From assembly GCA_963693315.1 (NCBI GenBank), contig OY856186.1, positions 87,438,647-87,502,646 of the forward strand: DNA of 64,000 nt. Direction: 5' to 3'. Under the pieces are notes generated by a model that saw nothing but the letters and a program-made list of their open reading frames with translations, did no database searches and had not been told where the DNA came from. This DNA comes from Diogma glabrata. Taxonomy: Eukaryota > Arthropoda > Insecta > Diptera > Cylindrotomidae. This document shows positions 48,080-58,630 of this stretch, in pieces. The position numbers and the translations under genes are program-made. Numbering within the stretch: position 1 is the stretch's first letter; each line of letters begins with the position of its first letter.

Positions 48080-48970
48080 GGGATAGATTTCTCTCAACTA
48101 TTACATCATTCAACTTTCGATAATCTATGACTAAACGCCATTTTTTCTCTTTATTCCTTCTCTTATTGGGAACGACTAACAACGCTGAGTTCCATGGACT
48201 CCGTGAATGTTCTATTAAATCTTCCTCAAGTAGCTTCTCTTCCTATTTATGTTATGAGAATAAGGTATGCGATAGTTTTTGACGTGGATGGGTGTCGTAC
48301 CCGAATTCAATTGAATTTCATGCTTATAAATGTCCGTACTAGTCAATTTATCTCCTTGACAGTAAAACAGGTTGACAGTAGACAACATACGTAATACGCT
48401 TATTCATAAATTCCACATTTTCTTTTCTGCTATCATACACCAGTCTATTTTTGACTCTTAACACGTGCTGCCGTGCAACCCTTCCCAGTTGCTACACAAC
48501 TAATATTCCTGCTTCGCGATGATTCCTTGATCGTACTCGGCACCGTATCAACTCCCGCATCGGACCCAGAGTTATTGCTGTTATCTAATTTTCCAAGGGC
48601 TCTGACTTAGGCCTAAAACCTTTTAAACGTACGTTAATGTTCAAGTTTGCTAAAATCCGTCGATTTCTAGGTTCTACCAAAATGTTAGCTAAAAACACAC
48701 CAGGTTGCACTTCTTCTGAGTGCAAGTGAAAATTGATTTCGGTTCCGCAATCCTACAAAAAATTCTGGTTTTAAATACCGTCGGCGTAAATGTATAAATT
48801 ATTCAAAACATGAAACTCAAAATTCACTCCTAATTCATTTATATAGGGTCTGTACCCGTTTAAGTTATACCCCTTGTCACTCTAGATACAGAGCATACAT
48901 TTCCTTTAAAAATAGTGGTGACTCCTATGATGAACGATTCTCGTTTTTGAAATTGGACCCTATTCCCTAA
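48080..48970 (-). mobile_element. Ty3/gypsy protease to RT fragment
   Basis: Minus-strand frames read a protease-like 'FLVDCGTEINF' (active-site D-x-G changed), then linker 'DKLTSTDIYKHEIQL' and 'GTTPIHVKNYRIPYSH'. These are followed by RT start 'KLLEEDLIEHSRSPWNSAL' and 'KKWRLVIDYRKLND'. This is the protease-RT order of Ty3/gypsy. Together with the gag at 50.3-50.8 kb and the LTR at 56.3 kb it probably forms one decayed minus-strand element. Confidence 0.75.
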
Positions 48971-48992
48971 CACATAAATGTTAATTTGGACA

Positions 48993-49180
48993 GTATTTTT
49001 TTTATAAAATGTGTTGCGTAGTAGGAATTACAATATGTGTCACAACAACACATAAAAACTTTTAAGCACAAAGTCCCACAACAACATACGTTTTAAGGTG
49101 TTGATTTGTTGCAAATTTGTTTTTTTTTCTATATTTTAAAGGAGGAAGAACTAAACAATAAATCCTAGCGCAGGTATAAA
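48993..49180 (-). mobile_element. A-G family 3' end, short copy 3
   Basis: A T run and TAAAATGTGTTGCGTAGTAG, then ATTACAATATGTGTCACAAC (complement of the 3' UTR), lead into the T-rich joint and GGAGGAAGAACTAAACAATA seen in the derivative at 7.0-7.6 kb. The 5' UTR part is cut short. It is inserted in the decayed gypsy element. Confidence 0.55.
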
Positions 49181-49499
49181 TGGATAAAAAGATAAATCAT
49201 GTTAAAGGCATCCACACCCTCAAATACTTAATTTATATCCTTAAAATAATTAAATGGTCATTTTTATAAGTCCTATCAATTACCTTTCCAATGAGCTATA
49301 AATGACTTAAATTGGTTTAGTCAATCGTTAGCAATCGATATTCAAAGTTACTCATGTTTCGCAAACCCCTAAAACTTTGCCGCCACCCTGTGTTATCCCT
49401 AGAGCGAAACTTAATTTTTTGAAAGAAACGTTATTATTATTTTGTCATTGGCTATCTGTATATGAAATTTTATATCTAAATCAGACGGGGTCAGGAACA

Positions 49500-49900
49500 T
49501 CGATGTTGCGGTTATCTGGAATTGCTCAATATTGTCAATATTTACGTTTATGTGTTCGGAAATAAGGCCCCAGACTTGATGCTGAAATGTAAAAATGACA
49601 TTTCTTCGAGATTACAATCCCGATAGAGGGAGGGCTAGTAGTAGAGGAATCATTGGGTTATGGGTAGACTCTTTTACAACAAATTTTTGCTGCTGTGTCC
49701 ATCTTGGCCACACGTGAAACAATTAACCATTCCCAACTCCGGTTAATTTTTAGGGTTCCGTACTTTGAAAAAGTAAAAACGGTACCCTATTGGCGAGACT
49801 TCGGTGTCCGTCTGAATTTCTACATAATCGATTTACTCACAAACTATAAGTGCTATCAACTTGAAATTTTCTACAGTTATTAAATGTGTTTTCCACGCCT
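49500..49900. repeat. Dispersed repeats, including a GGGTTCCGTAC-type element
   Basis: 49,530-49,610 matches 27,800-27,900. 49,750-49,880 carries AGGGTTCCGTAC, AAAAACGGTACCCTATT and GTCCGTCTG, a phrase common in arthropod repeats (from memory of the motif, not a search). The family is not assigned. Confidence 0.4.
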
Positions 49901-50099
49901 GCTGATAACAAACAAATTTCAAATATTTGTTTTTATCTATATTTTATGAACATTGATAAGGAGATAGTAAAACCAAAGCTTTTTTTAGGAATCGTTTGGA
50001 ATCGTTTGGAAACCGAAAAAGATGGAAATATTTCAAACATAAATTTCAATGAATTTCCGACTGCTTAGTTTTTGAGTTATTGCCAAAAACGAGTGTTTT

Positions 50100-50810
50100 T
50101 TCTGTATTATTATTATTATTATGTGGGCGATTTGGAATCGCGCTCGATTGAGATTGATCGGTTACCTCTGTTGATAGCTTCTAGTTAGACCGTTACGGTT
50201 ACCTTGTCGATTACTGTTTTGCATAAGATTCAAGTTGATACGCTTCTGCTATTGAGAAGACCAATTTCCTTTTTAATCGGTACTCCCGATTGTAATGATA
50301 GTGACTGCTATTCCTCATCCACTGCAGCAGTGATTGCTTCCTTTGGCGTTTTAAATCTACCGGTTTTAATATACAATCGCAAAGGTTCTCTTAGTCTCTC
50401 TGTAAACCTTCAAAGGAGTTTTTCCGTTTATAGACTCGTTGACCGTTTTAAATTCCTCACCTAGATCTAAGAACGTTGTGGTATTGAGTTCTACCACTAA
50501 GTATTGAACCATGGCATAGAAATTCTTTATTGAACGATTGTTTTGTTTCAGTCGAAACAGTTCCATTTGGAAATGCTCCGCTGGACGGGCTGGTTTGCAA
50601 ATTTTTCTCAGCTCTTGACTTGGAGTTCCCATGTCGGCAAAATTTTTGTTCTTTATTTGTTCTGTTATCGTGCTAGTTATTTTAAAAAAGTTTAGGCAAT
50701 CTGGTCGTTGAGGTCATAAAGAAATTTGGCACACCCCAAAAAATTTTCTAAAGCCTTTGGATTTCCGGTAAACATTGAAATTACCGATGAACGTCAAAGA
50801 CCTTGTCGAA
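50100..50810 (-). pseudogene. Ty3/gypsy gag, frameshifted
   Basis: Minus-strand frames read 'VISMFTGNPKALENFLGC' and 'AKFLYDLNDQ', then after a stop and frameshift 'ELFRLKQNNRSIKNFYAMVQ', 'YLVVELNTTT' and 'LREPLRLYIKTGRFKTPKEA'. This is the capsid architecture of gypsy gag. An Asn-rich tail ends in an (AAT)n run at 50,107-50,121. Its 5' part is cut at 50,937 by a hAT-like element and must resume, if preserved, beyond 55,365. Confidence 0.75.
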
Positions 50811-51149
50811 GCTGTCTTCGAAATCTAGAAAGGGTGGAGAAATAGGCGAAAGTGGTCCATTGGAGCTTTTAGTTTTGTTTAATAGATTGATTACGCTCTG
50901 TGCTTACCGCTGTTTACTTCCCACCGAACATATAACTAGGGTTGCCACGTGTCCTACTTTCGGTAGAACAGTTCTACTTTGGAGTAAGAATGTCCTCCGT
51001 CCTACTTTGCTATAAAAATGTCCTACTTTAAGCAAACTGTAATACAATATCTTACACAGAAAGCTATTTTGATTTTAAAGGAAAATGTAAATACATAAAA
51101 CAGTATACATAATTGAAGACGCTGTAGGCACTTGGCGAAACATTTTAAT

Positions 51150-51240
51150 ATTATTTTAAATATTTTATTTTACTTGTTATAAGTTTCGCAATAAAATATT
51201 GCGAAACTTATAACAAGTAAAATAAAATATTTAAAATAAT
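51150..51240. repeat. Perfect 44-bp-arm palindrome
   Basis: The arms 51,150-51,193 and 51,197-51,240 are exact reverse complements around a central AAA. ACATAAAACAG precedes the palindrome at about 51,093 and follows it at 51,241, hinting that a small inserted unit was duplicated. Confidence 0.9.
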
Positions 51241-51712
51241 ACATAAAACAGCATGGTGTCCACCAGGTATGGAATTCTGGAAAGTCATGGAAAGTCAGGG
51301 GATTTTATTTTGGTCAGGGAAAGTCATGGAAAGTCATGAAATTTTAATCATTTCTCTGGAAAAATTTTATTTTAACAAAAACTTTTGTTAAAAATTATAT
51401 TTCATATATTCTTAATAATTTATGGTCCGGTTGGAGAAAAATTATATTTTTTCGTTTATATGCACAAAAAATTGCCTTTGTAGCTTGTCGCTATGACAAT
51501 GTGTGATCTTACCAGTTTGCCTATTTGCACTAACCGACCGACAAGTAAAACGGATAAAAAAAATGGGACTCCCGTCTGATGCACCCGATTTCTCAATGAT
51601 AATATTGAAGACGATACATTTGACTACTATTTGTGATAATATTTATTTAATATTATTTAAAACAACGAGATCAGCAATAGCTAATGTTGTTGTTGTAGCA
51701 ATTAGTTTGGTG

Positions 51713-52018
51713 CTAATCCTCCGGCTCCATGTCCAGGTTCAGGAACTCTGTTACTGCCCTTGGGCGGTACCACAAATCTTTCTGCGGCAGGTTGGTTAAA
51801 TTATCAGGACAATTGAATAGGTGATCTTCATCGTGCGGTGTGCCCTCACATGCGGGACACTTGTCAATAGTTTCAGGAACAACTCTACTCATGTAGTTGT
51901 TTAGGATGCGTGACCAACTGGATCTTAGTTGGGCTAGGAACGATCTGGTGCTGCGAGGTAGTTTTCTATTTAGAACTCGATTTGGGACGTAGTTCCTTAT
52001 TACGTCTTCACTCTTCAA
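51713..52018 (-). pseudogene. Non-LTR pol C-terminus with CPAC...H...C motif
   Basis: A 101-codon open frame reads 'RSTRSFLAQLRSSWSRIL' and 'DKCPACEGTPHDEDHLFNC', ending 'DLWYRPRAVTEFLNL'. This is a known C-terminal zinc-knuckle region of some insect non-LTR polymerases. It belongs to a different family from A-G. Nearby sequence to about 52,430 is probably the same element but unread. Confidence 0.65.
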
Positions 52019-52454
52019 CAGTTGCCAATAGTGCTTTTAAGTAGTTCTATACGTAAATTCGTCAATTGATAAGGTGCAAGGATGTTGCTCTTTGTGACAG
52101 GCCAATAGATATTATTTGGTTAGGATTTCATTATGTTCACGAACCGGCTATATGTTACATTCCTCGTGCAAATGATCTCTGTGGGCCATCAAATGACATA
52201 CGGTTGCGGTTCGAAAGGCAGCGTTTTGTGTTGTTTGTAACTTATTCCAGTGAGTGTCGGCAACTTTGGGTGTCCATATGGGTGAGCATAGTTTATAATC
52301 GGTCTTCTATTGTTTTGTAAGTTGTTATTATGGTATTTTTATCTTTGCCCCATGAACTACCTGCTAGTGCTTTCGACGAAAGGTACAAATCCGTCGCTCC
52401 ATTTTTTGGTACAGAAGCAGCGGTCACTGGCCTCGCCGCTTCAAACACTCCTCG

Positions 52455-52590
52455 TTATGGCTGGTATTAAAAGAAATCAAGGACCAACTAAAACATGGCA
52501 CTGTACAGTTTGTAAAAACATCTTAAGGGGAAACACAACATATATGCAGTGTAATACCTGTAAGTAGTGGTGCCGCCTCGAGAACTGCTT
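52455..52590 (+). pseudogene. PHD/CCHC-like finger fragment of a retroelement ORF
   Basis: Plus-strand frame 'MAGIKRNQGPTKTWHCTVC' and 'NTTYMQCNTCK', stop, 'WCRLENC' gives a C-x2-C...C-x2-C...C pattern like the finger at the start of some non-LTR ORFs. A stop replaces the codon before WC. It is short and dead. Confidence 0.5.
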
Positions 52591-52620
52591 AGGTCTTGTA
52601 GCTAATCGATATTTGATGTT

Positions 52621-54420
52621 AAATGTTGATTACCTACGATTCGTTTAGCACGCATTTGAAGAGTCCAAGTGAGCTCGGCTGGAAACAGACACAGCGCCCA
52701 AGTATTGATACATATTGAAACAATCAACAGCTGTGTTTTAGTGGAATTAAAATTGACCAAATTATGGTTACTCCAATCGGCAACGTTTTCTAGGTTAACA
52801 TTTATCGCTCTGTCTCCGCGGGCAATTTTATTCGTTTATTTTGTTTACCCTTTGAATATTGGAGGACGAATGATTTGTGCAATGTACTATTATCAGCAAA
52901 ACTATATATTGGGTTGCTGGTGTTCGCAGTTTGTTGACATAAATTTAAAATAGAGTGTGTGACAAAACCTGGTTAAACAACCTCGGCAACATTCTACAAA
53001 TACTTTGTGGCTGAGTATTCTTCTAAGAAGATCAAATCGATCTTACCCGAGTCTAGTAAGTTTTTCTCGTTCTACCTGAGCAACTGCCCCTTCCAACCCA
53101 TTTATTGTTCAAATAACTTTAGAACGTTTTCTTCTAATAATTTTATTACCGGATCCTTAAGGCCAAGTAAATTCCTTAAACATATCCTAATCCCGCAAAA
53201 CCTTAACCTGAGTTAGGATGATATCTTCGGCTGTTCAGAGACGTTAATTTTGACTTGTGGAAATTTGTGAATTTTGAAACTGACTTTGTATAAAGAAAAA
53301 AAAGGAAACCGAAATGTATCGGTCAGTCAGAAAATTTTAAAAAAACTTTTCGATTGTACAGCGAAAACCAAACGCAACGAGTTTGTTGATCTAGTTATCA
53401 TCCCAGATTCGATCAAATGCTTTTGAGATGTTTAATGCGATAATGTAATTTTCACCATCTTTTCCAAATATGTAGTTCGAACAATTGGATACTAAGCTCA
53501 GTAGTACGACTATTGATTTATTGTTTCAAAAACCGAGTTGACTATCAGATATCAAATTGTCTTCCAAAAAATTTGATATATGTGAATGAAAATTTTGCTC
53601 ATATATTTTGAATAGGAGTGGGAACTGTAAAACTGTTGATCTTTAATTTGATATATCTCATTTCATTTCTTTTTTGTGAATCGACTGGATATTGGCCAAC
53701 TTCCAGCAAGAAAAAAATACCAAATTTATAAAATCTGTAGAAAATTTTAGTTAAAGTGCGTGCAAGTTCTTTTGAAAATGTGTTTAGATCATTAAGTTAG
53801 AAGAATGGCTAAAGGTTAGCACATAAAATTTTGTCCAGGGAAAATGCTTGTTGTTGTTTAACTTAAAAGTTTTTTTGGCAATTTTGGGTTTGAAATGAAG
53901 CTTTTATATTATCTCCTGAAGGCTGAATTTGTGGCATTTCTTTCGATGTTCCAAAACAGTCGGATTTGAGGCAAAGCGTTTCGCGAACAAAGTGAATTTC
54001 AATGATATAGTGAGGCAATAAAATTTAGTACCACAATTTAAAAATTAAAAGGCACCGGAAAAACTTTTGTTAGAAATTGACATAATCGAAAGTTTTGCCA
54101 CTTTCGATCTGTGAATTTATGCTTATTCGTTTTCAATTTTCTGGTATTAAACAACTGTTAGCTTTTCGATACTATAGGACCGATTTACCAGATTTTTATT
54201 ATGTATTTAAATGTTAAATAATCTACGTTAGTTTCTAAGAGGCAATTTTGCCATCTTCGAAAACATTTTTTATTGTGGTTTCATTATTGAAAAGGGAACG
54301 AATTTATTAACCCCGAATTGAATGGTTTCAGTCAAGCTTTGAGCAGAATCGTTTACATCATAGTATAACAATGACGATCGAAATGGGAAACTCTTGTTTA
54401 TATCGGTTTTGATAGGCAAT
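52621..54420 (-). mobile_element. Non-LTR copy G, very degraded
   Basis: Collinear with copy A on the minus strand. TTGAAACAATCAACAGCTGT (52,718) matches copy A near 13,527. CCGAAATGTATCGGT, ACGCAACGAG.TTGT and CGATCAAATGC.TTGAGATGT follow at 53,310-53,430. Then TGGCCAACTTCCAGCA and the EN-RT linker run to about 54,420. A block at 52,985-53,290 has no counterpart in copy A and may be a further insertion. Heavily mutated, so old. Confidence 0.75.
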
Positions 54421-54879
54421 TTTTTTTATTATTTAGTTAAACATGTTTAGCACACTAAAGATATCCACTAGAGAAGGAGATGGGGAAAATTCATCGGGAA
54501 AAAACTAAGAATGGCATTGAGTTCTATTTGACCAGTCTATTAAAATAATCGTTCTGAAAAGCTATAGTTGTTCTACTACGAAGCATTTTATGTAGTTCAA
54601 TGTTGGTCAAAATTTTTTATTTTTATTTTTAAAAAAGTCATGGAATTTTCATATTTTTGGTCTGGAAAGTTATGGCAAGTCAGGGAATTTTGTTTTGAAA
54701 AAATAGTGGATACCATGAACAGTATTGTTTATGAATAACTGGCTTACAACTTAAGCTGTTTGATTTTTATGATAGTTCCAATGAATCAGCAGATGATATG
54801 TTTAGCTGTATTTCTGATTTCTTAAAAACTTTAAATTTAAGTTGTAGGAGTTTTTTGTGAGCAATTAAGCTTAAGTACA

Positions 54880-55045
54880 TATTGGAAATTACTTGAATTT
54901 TGCCATTCGAAATAATTTGTCATTTTCTCTAAAACTCCGTTAGAAATTTTTTTTTGTGTTTCGAACTCACAGTCATCAGAGACACCTGTTCAAATCCCGT
55001 GTGTCTTACACAACTTAGTCACAGCGACGATGTTGAACCATATTT
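54880..55045 (-). repeat. SINE-like tRNA-related repeat, diverged
   Basis: The minus strand has CATCGTCGCTGTGACTAAGT and further on GTGAGTTCGAAACAC (B-box-like). The layout resembles the repeats at 22.8 and 58.2 kb. It lies between the two nested element ends (54.7-55.36 kb). Confidence 0.35.
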
Positions 55046-55373
55046 TAATTTTCATGTTCAGATTACTTTCTAAAATGAAAGTACTTTCTACTTCATCATT
55101 TTAAATTTAAGTTTTTCGAGTGTTACTGAATTGGAGACCGATAACATCAATGCGAATTTGTATGCCATCATTATAAATAAGTAAATTAGTATTACAGAAA
55201 TAAGGCATATACATTCATACTTACACCAAATAAAAACCAAATTGTTTTAAAAAAATTTTTTTAATTTTTTTATCTAAAAAATGAACAAACCCAACGAGTT
55301 TTTTAGTTTTGATACCCTAGGGGCAGTGTGTCCTACTTTGAAACTATTAAAACGTGGCAACCCTGCATACAAC

Positions 55374-56035
55374 GCTACCGTTCAGAGTGGAGACGATGAC
55401 GCAAAAAAGGTTTACATGGTTGAAGATGTGTATAATTTAAAATAGAACCAAATTTTAGTAAGATTATAAAAGTGTTGTAGTATAGAGCAAGATTACTTTA
55501 ACTTAGGCGCGATTGGATTTTTTTTTTATTATTTTTATCGTAAATTAAGAAAATTTAGTAAAAGGCACAGTTTTGATCGTTTATCTTATAAGCACATAGG
55601 AAATAGAGCAAAAATAAGTAAAAAATACAAATTTTTTGTCAAAACCAGTGCAATTTTGTATGGATTTTGCTTTTTTCAAAGGCCTGTATCTTGGACCCCG
55701 GGGCTCCGATACAACTCGTTTTGGTTTTATTCGCTTCAGTGAGTGATTCTCTATCAAATAAAAAAAAATTCTTGGCGCCTAAGTAAAAGTAATATCCCCT
55801 AGTATAGTGTAGTAGTAAACCAAATGTTGCGTTGGCTGGTTAATTATTTTCCAATTTTAAGAAAAGAAAAAGCAATTTAGATAAATCTATTTCAATCTAT
55901 TTAGATTCTCTATTTCTATCTATTTAGATAAATCTATTCAAATTCAAATTAATTCCTAAATCGAGTTCAAAAGTTCACCAACTACAAAATGTGAATAAAC
56001 GACTCACCCGAGTCAAGGTTACGATGAATTTTGTC
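55374..56035. other. Probable gypsy leader region, nothing coding recognised
   Basis: Lies between the gypsy LTR/PBS and the interrupted gag (minus orientation). No open frame with motif was read. Confidence 0.35.
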
Positions 56036-56182
56036 GTAAATTTCAAAATTTATACATTTTTACTGAGTGGTTGTAAATTTCAAAATTAATAAATTTTGTT
56101 GAGTTCGTGTAAATTCCAAAATTAACAAATTTTTTTGAGTTGTTGTAAATTTCAAAATTAATAAACTTTGTTGAGTTGTTGT
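56036..56182. repeat. 36-bp tandem repeat, four units
   Basis: GTAAATTTCAAAATTAATAA followed by ATTTTGTTGAGTT-like text recurs with starts at 56,036, 56,073, 56,109 and 56,145. It lies just inside the gypsy primer-binding site, so probably in the element's leader. Confidence 0.75.
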
Positions 56183-56258
56183 ATTGCAACCTCCAGAATT
56201 GTGCGAACACCTCTATCGTCTTATAGCGGCGTAGGCTCCCGGAAAGGTCGCCAAAATA

Positions 56259-56693
56259 TGTTGTGTCCCAGTCACTTCAAGTTATTTCACCAAAGAATAA
56301 TTTATACGCAAAAATAATTTAAATTTTTCTTATTTTCACTTTATTCTATAAAAAAATATTTCTTTTTTTGGCTACCACACAACAACTTACTTTTTCACCG
56401 ATCGATGTTCGCGAGTTCGAGCATTCCATACAAATTTTGTTTGGGGTCTACGTGACCAAAAATGCACTCTTGCATTTTTTGTAAAAACTTAAATCTATTA
56501 TACAATGTAGTGTGTAAAATAAAACATTTGTTTTGCAATCAATAATAATATTTTGTTTACTTGAACAAAAATCTCTTTTAAAATAAGAAATTGAATAAAA
56601 TTACAATGTACAGCGAGATCGTACACTGGATACGTAAACAATGCTTTCGGGTAAACTAGTCAAGTAAACTGAAATGGCGGGTCGGTCACCACA
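56259..56693 (-). repeat. Ty3/gypsy LTR (435 bp) with PBS and PPT on its two sides
   Basis: On the minus strand the segment begins TGTGGTGACC and ends GACACAACA (TG...CA), with a TATA-like GCGTATAAATT and an AATAAA inside. Downstream at 56,245-56,255 is TTGGCGACC, of the TGGCGACC primer-binding type. Upstream, directly abutting, is AAAAGGGGG, a polypurine tract. A PPT belongs before a 3' LTR and a PBS after a 5' LTR, so both on one LTR is odd. It heads the gag and protease-RT remnants at 50.8 and 48.9 kb. Confidence 0.6.
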
Positions 56694-56835
56694 CCCCCTT
56701 TTGTTTCGACGTTTATTGACAGACAAATTTGAAAAAATTCACCGACATACAGGAAGTTTGATAAATTTTTAACGAAAAATATAGCGAATTCTCACATTTT
56801 AATTTAAAAGTTCTAAACTGTAACAATATATTTAA

Positions 56836-57465
56836 ATAATAATAAAATAATAAACGCCTTATTCTTGTTAAATTGAGTTTTATTTCACTAAATACGTATT
56901 TCGAAAGCTATGCTTTCATCGACAGTAGTATCTAAAAAAATGTGTTTTTCTCCGATTGACAGCAAATATAAATTTTGCAAACTTATTTCAGTCAGCAAAG
57001 TGGCACTTTTCCTGCCTAGGCAGCAAAATAATTAGACCATAAAAATAACAGAAATTTTTCCACGAATCTGGCAGAAATTTTTTAATTTGTCAAACTATAA
57101 TTATTATGACATTTCCATAACAACTAATCCTTCCAACAATTGCGATTTTTGTTTTCATTTTTAAAATTTTGCTTTATTTTTAAAGTAATAATTATTAAAT
57201 TACATATCATTGTAATTAATCGGAGAAAAAATTATATGTTCAACTCGGCAGCAAGGTAGATTGACTGCCTTGGCTCAATTCCTAGCCTCGCTTCGCTCGG
57301 CTATGAACTATCAGCCGCGGCAGTCAATCTACTACTTTGCTGCCTAGTTAAACAAATAACTATATTTAGATACTACTGTCGATGAAAGCATAGCTTTCGA
57401 AATATGTATTTAGTGAAATAAAACTCAATTTAACAAGAGTAAGGCGTTTATTATTTTATTATTAT
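56836..57465. mobile_element. 630-bp element with 99-bp terminal inverted repeats
   Basis: The arms 56,836-56,934 and 57,367-57,465 are inverted copies with about two mismatches, containing AAACGCCTTA and CGAAAGCTATGCTTTCATCG. The interior has a second inverted pair (GGTAGATTGACTGCC near 57,254 and GGCAGTCAATCTAC near 57,318). No coding content and no clear target duplication. It is a foldback/MITE of unassigned superfamily. Confidence 0.8.
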
Positions 57466-57827
57466 CTGTGTTTTTAAGGGATGGGAGTGGGAAATGATGG
57501 AAAGTAGTATATTATTTAATTAGGAGCTAAAGTGCTACTTTTTGAGTCTATAGTTTGGCGGCCGACCTTTTGGAGGACGACAGTTATAGACGAAACACAA
57601 AAAATTACTTTAGCTCCGAATTAAATACAATATTTTTTCGACAAACGTTTATATTTTTTATAAATATGAAATTATTTCATCAAATTTTTTTCAAAACATC
57701 ATGTTACTTTACTGCTACCGTAAAAATATGAAAAAAAAATGGTGACACTTTGCTGTCCCCGTAAAAAAATGAAACCAATTGCGTTTTTTTACAGCCGCTT
57801 TGATTATATGACAAAAAAGAAAGACTT
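57466..57827. other. Unassigned, AT-rich
   Basis: No recognised gene, terminal repeat or RNA. Confidence 0.3.
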
Positions 57828-57955
57828 TAAAGCAGTGTTTCGAACCTAGAAATATTTGGGTGCAAGTTCAGGTTCGGGTTCAATACATTAAAACTTAGTG
57901 GGTTCGAGTTCGGTTCGGGTTTGGTTTCGGGTTCAAATTTGTTACGAAAAAAAAA
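57828..57955. repeat. Possible lone end of a hAT-like element with GGTTCGGG repeats
   Basis: GCAGTGTTTCGAACCTAG is close to the terminus of the hAT at 41,441, and the next 100 bp repeat GGTTCG / TTCGGGTT motifs as its subterminal zones do. No matching right end was found. Confidence 0.35.
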
Positions 57956-57994
57956 AAAAATTCTTTCGAATTTTTTTATGAATTCATTATTTTT

Positions 57995-58445
57995 TTATTG
58001 AGAATTTTTTAGATCAATTAAACTCAAGCAAAGCCGGGGGCATTCACATACAACAGAAACAGAATTTCATACAAATTTGACAGATAAAAATTCGGTTTCT
58101 GTAAAATTTGTATGGAATTCTGTTTCTGTTTCTGTTGTATGTGGTTTCAAGCCTTAAGTAAAGAAGTAATTGGAATTTTTTCAATTCAAAGGTATGGTTT
58201 GAAGTTTCTCAGAAAAAAACTCCAATTCACATTTTTCGTGTTTCGGTTGAATTCGAACCTTCCTCGTCAGTGCCCGACTCAAATCCTTGGGCAGACACGC
58301 TATCGATTACGCCGTTGAGACGATGACAATTTCGAAGTTGAAACTTCTTCATCACTTATTTATTTTTGCTTAAGTTGAATTTTTCCACTGTCATTAGACT
58401 CCATATTATGGAAATGTTTTTACATTATATGGGATTTTTTGCATT
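57995..58445 (-). repeat. tRNA-related SINE-like repeat, copy 1, carrying a hairpin insertion
   Basis: The minus strand has GGCGTAATCGATAGCGTGTC (A-box-like), then AAGGTTCGAATTC (B-box-like), within a unit repeated at 58.63-58.95 kb. Copy 1 differs by an inserted hairpin: arms 58,045-58,078 and 58,104-58,143 pair CACATACAACAGAAACAGAA with its complement, the right arm having one extra AGAAAC unit. Confidence 0.6.
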
Positions 58446-58630
58446 AAATTTCTAGACAATACTTTGTGTGAATTCATAGAATGTGCAACATTTCTATTCT
58501 AATTAACATCCTAAGTCACGATTTTATAGTCATTATTGATTGTTTCCAATCAATGTGAAATCAATGGCTGACACTTGGTCAATTTGTAGTCCTATATGTA
58601 TCAACATTAGACTACATTAAGGGAATTTAA

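Larger units (their letters stand above)
51252..54716. mobile_element. Inner element with imperfect TIRs CATGGTGTCCACCA
   Basis: The left end reads CATGGTGTCCACCAGGTATG and the right end, reverse-complemented, CATGGTATCCACTA. Further inside both ends have GGAATT and GGAAAGTCATGGAAAGTCAGG-like phrases. AACAG flanks the unit on both sides. It sits wholly inside the 50.9-55.4 kb element. No transposase was recognised; the boundaries rest on weak TIRs. Confidence 0.45.
50937..55365. mobile_element. 4.4-kb hAT-like element, nested with other elements
   Basis: The termini AGGGTTGCCACGT (50,938-50,950) and ACGTGGCAACCCT (55,352-55,364) form a perfect 13-bp inverted pair. Just inside each, GTCCTACTTT occurs (reverse-oriented relative to the TIR at the right, same strand). 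Flanks CATATAAC (50,929-50,936) and CATACAAC (55,366-55,373) are a probable 8-bp target duplication with one change. No transposase was recognised; its interior is largely other insertions. Confidence 0.65.
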
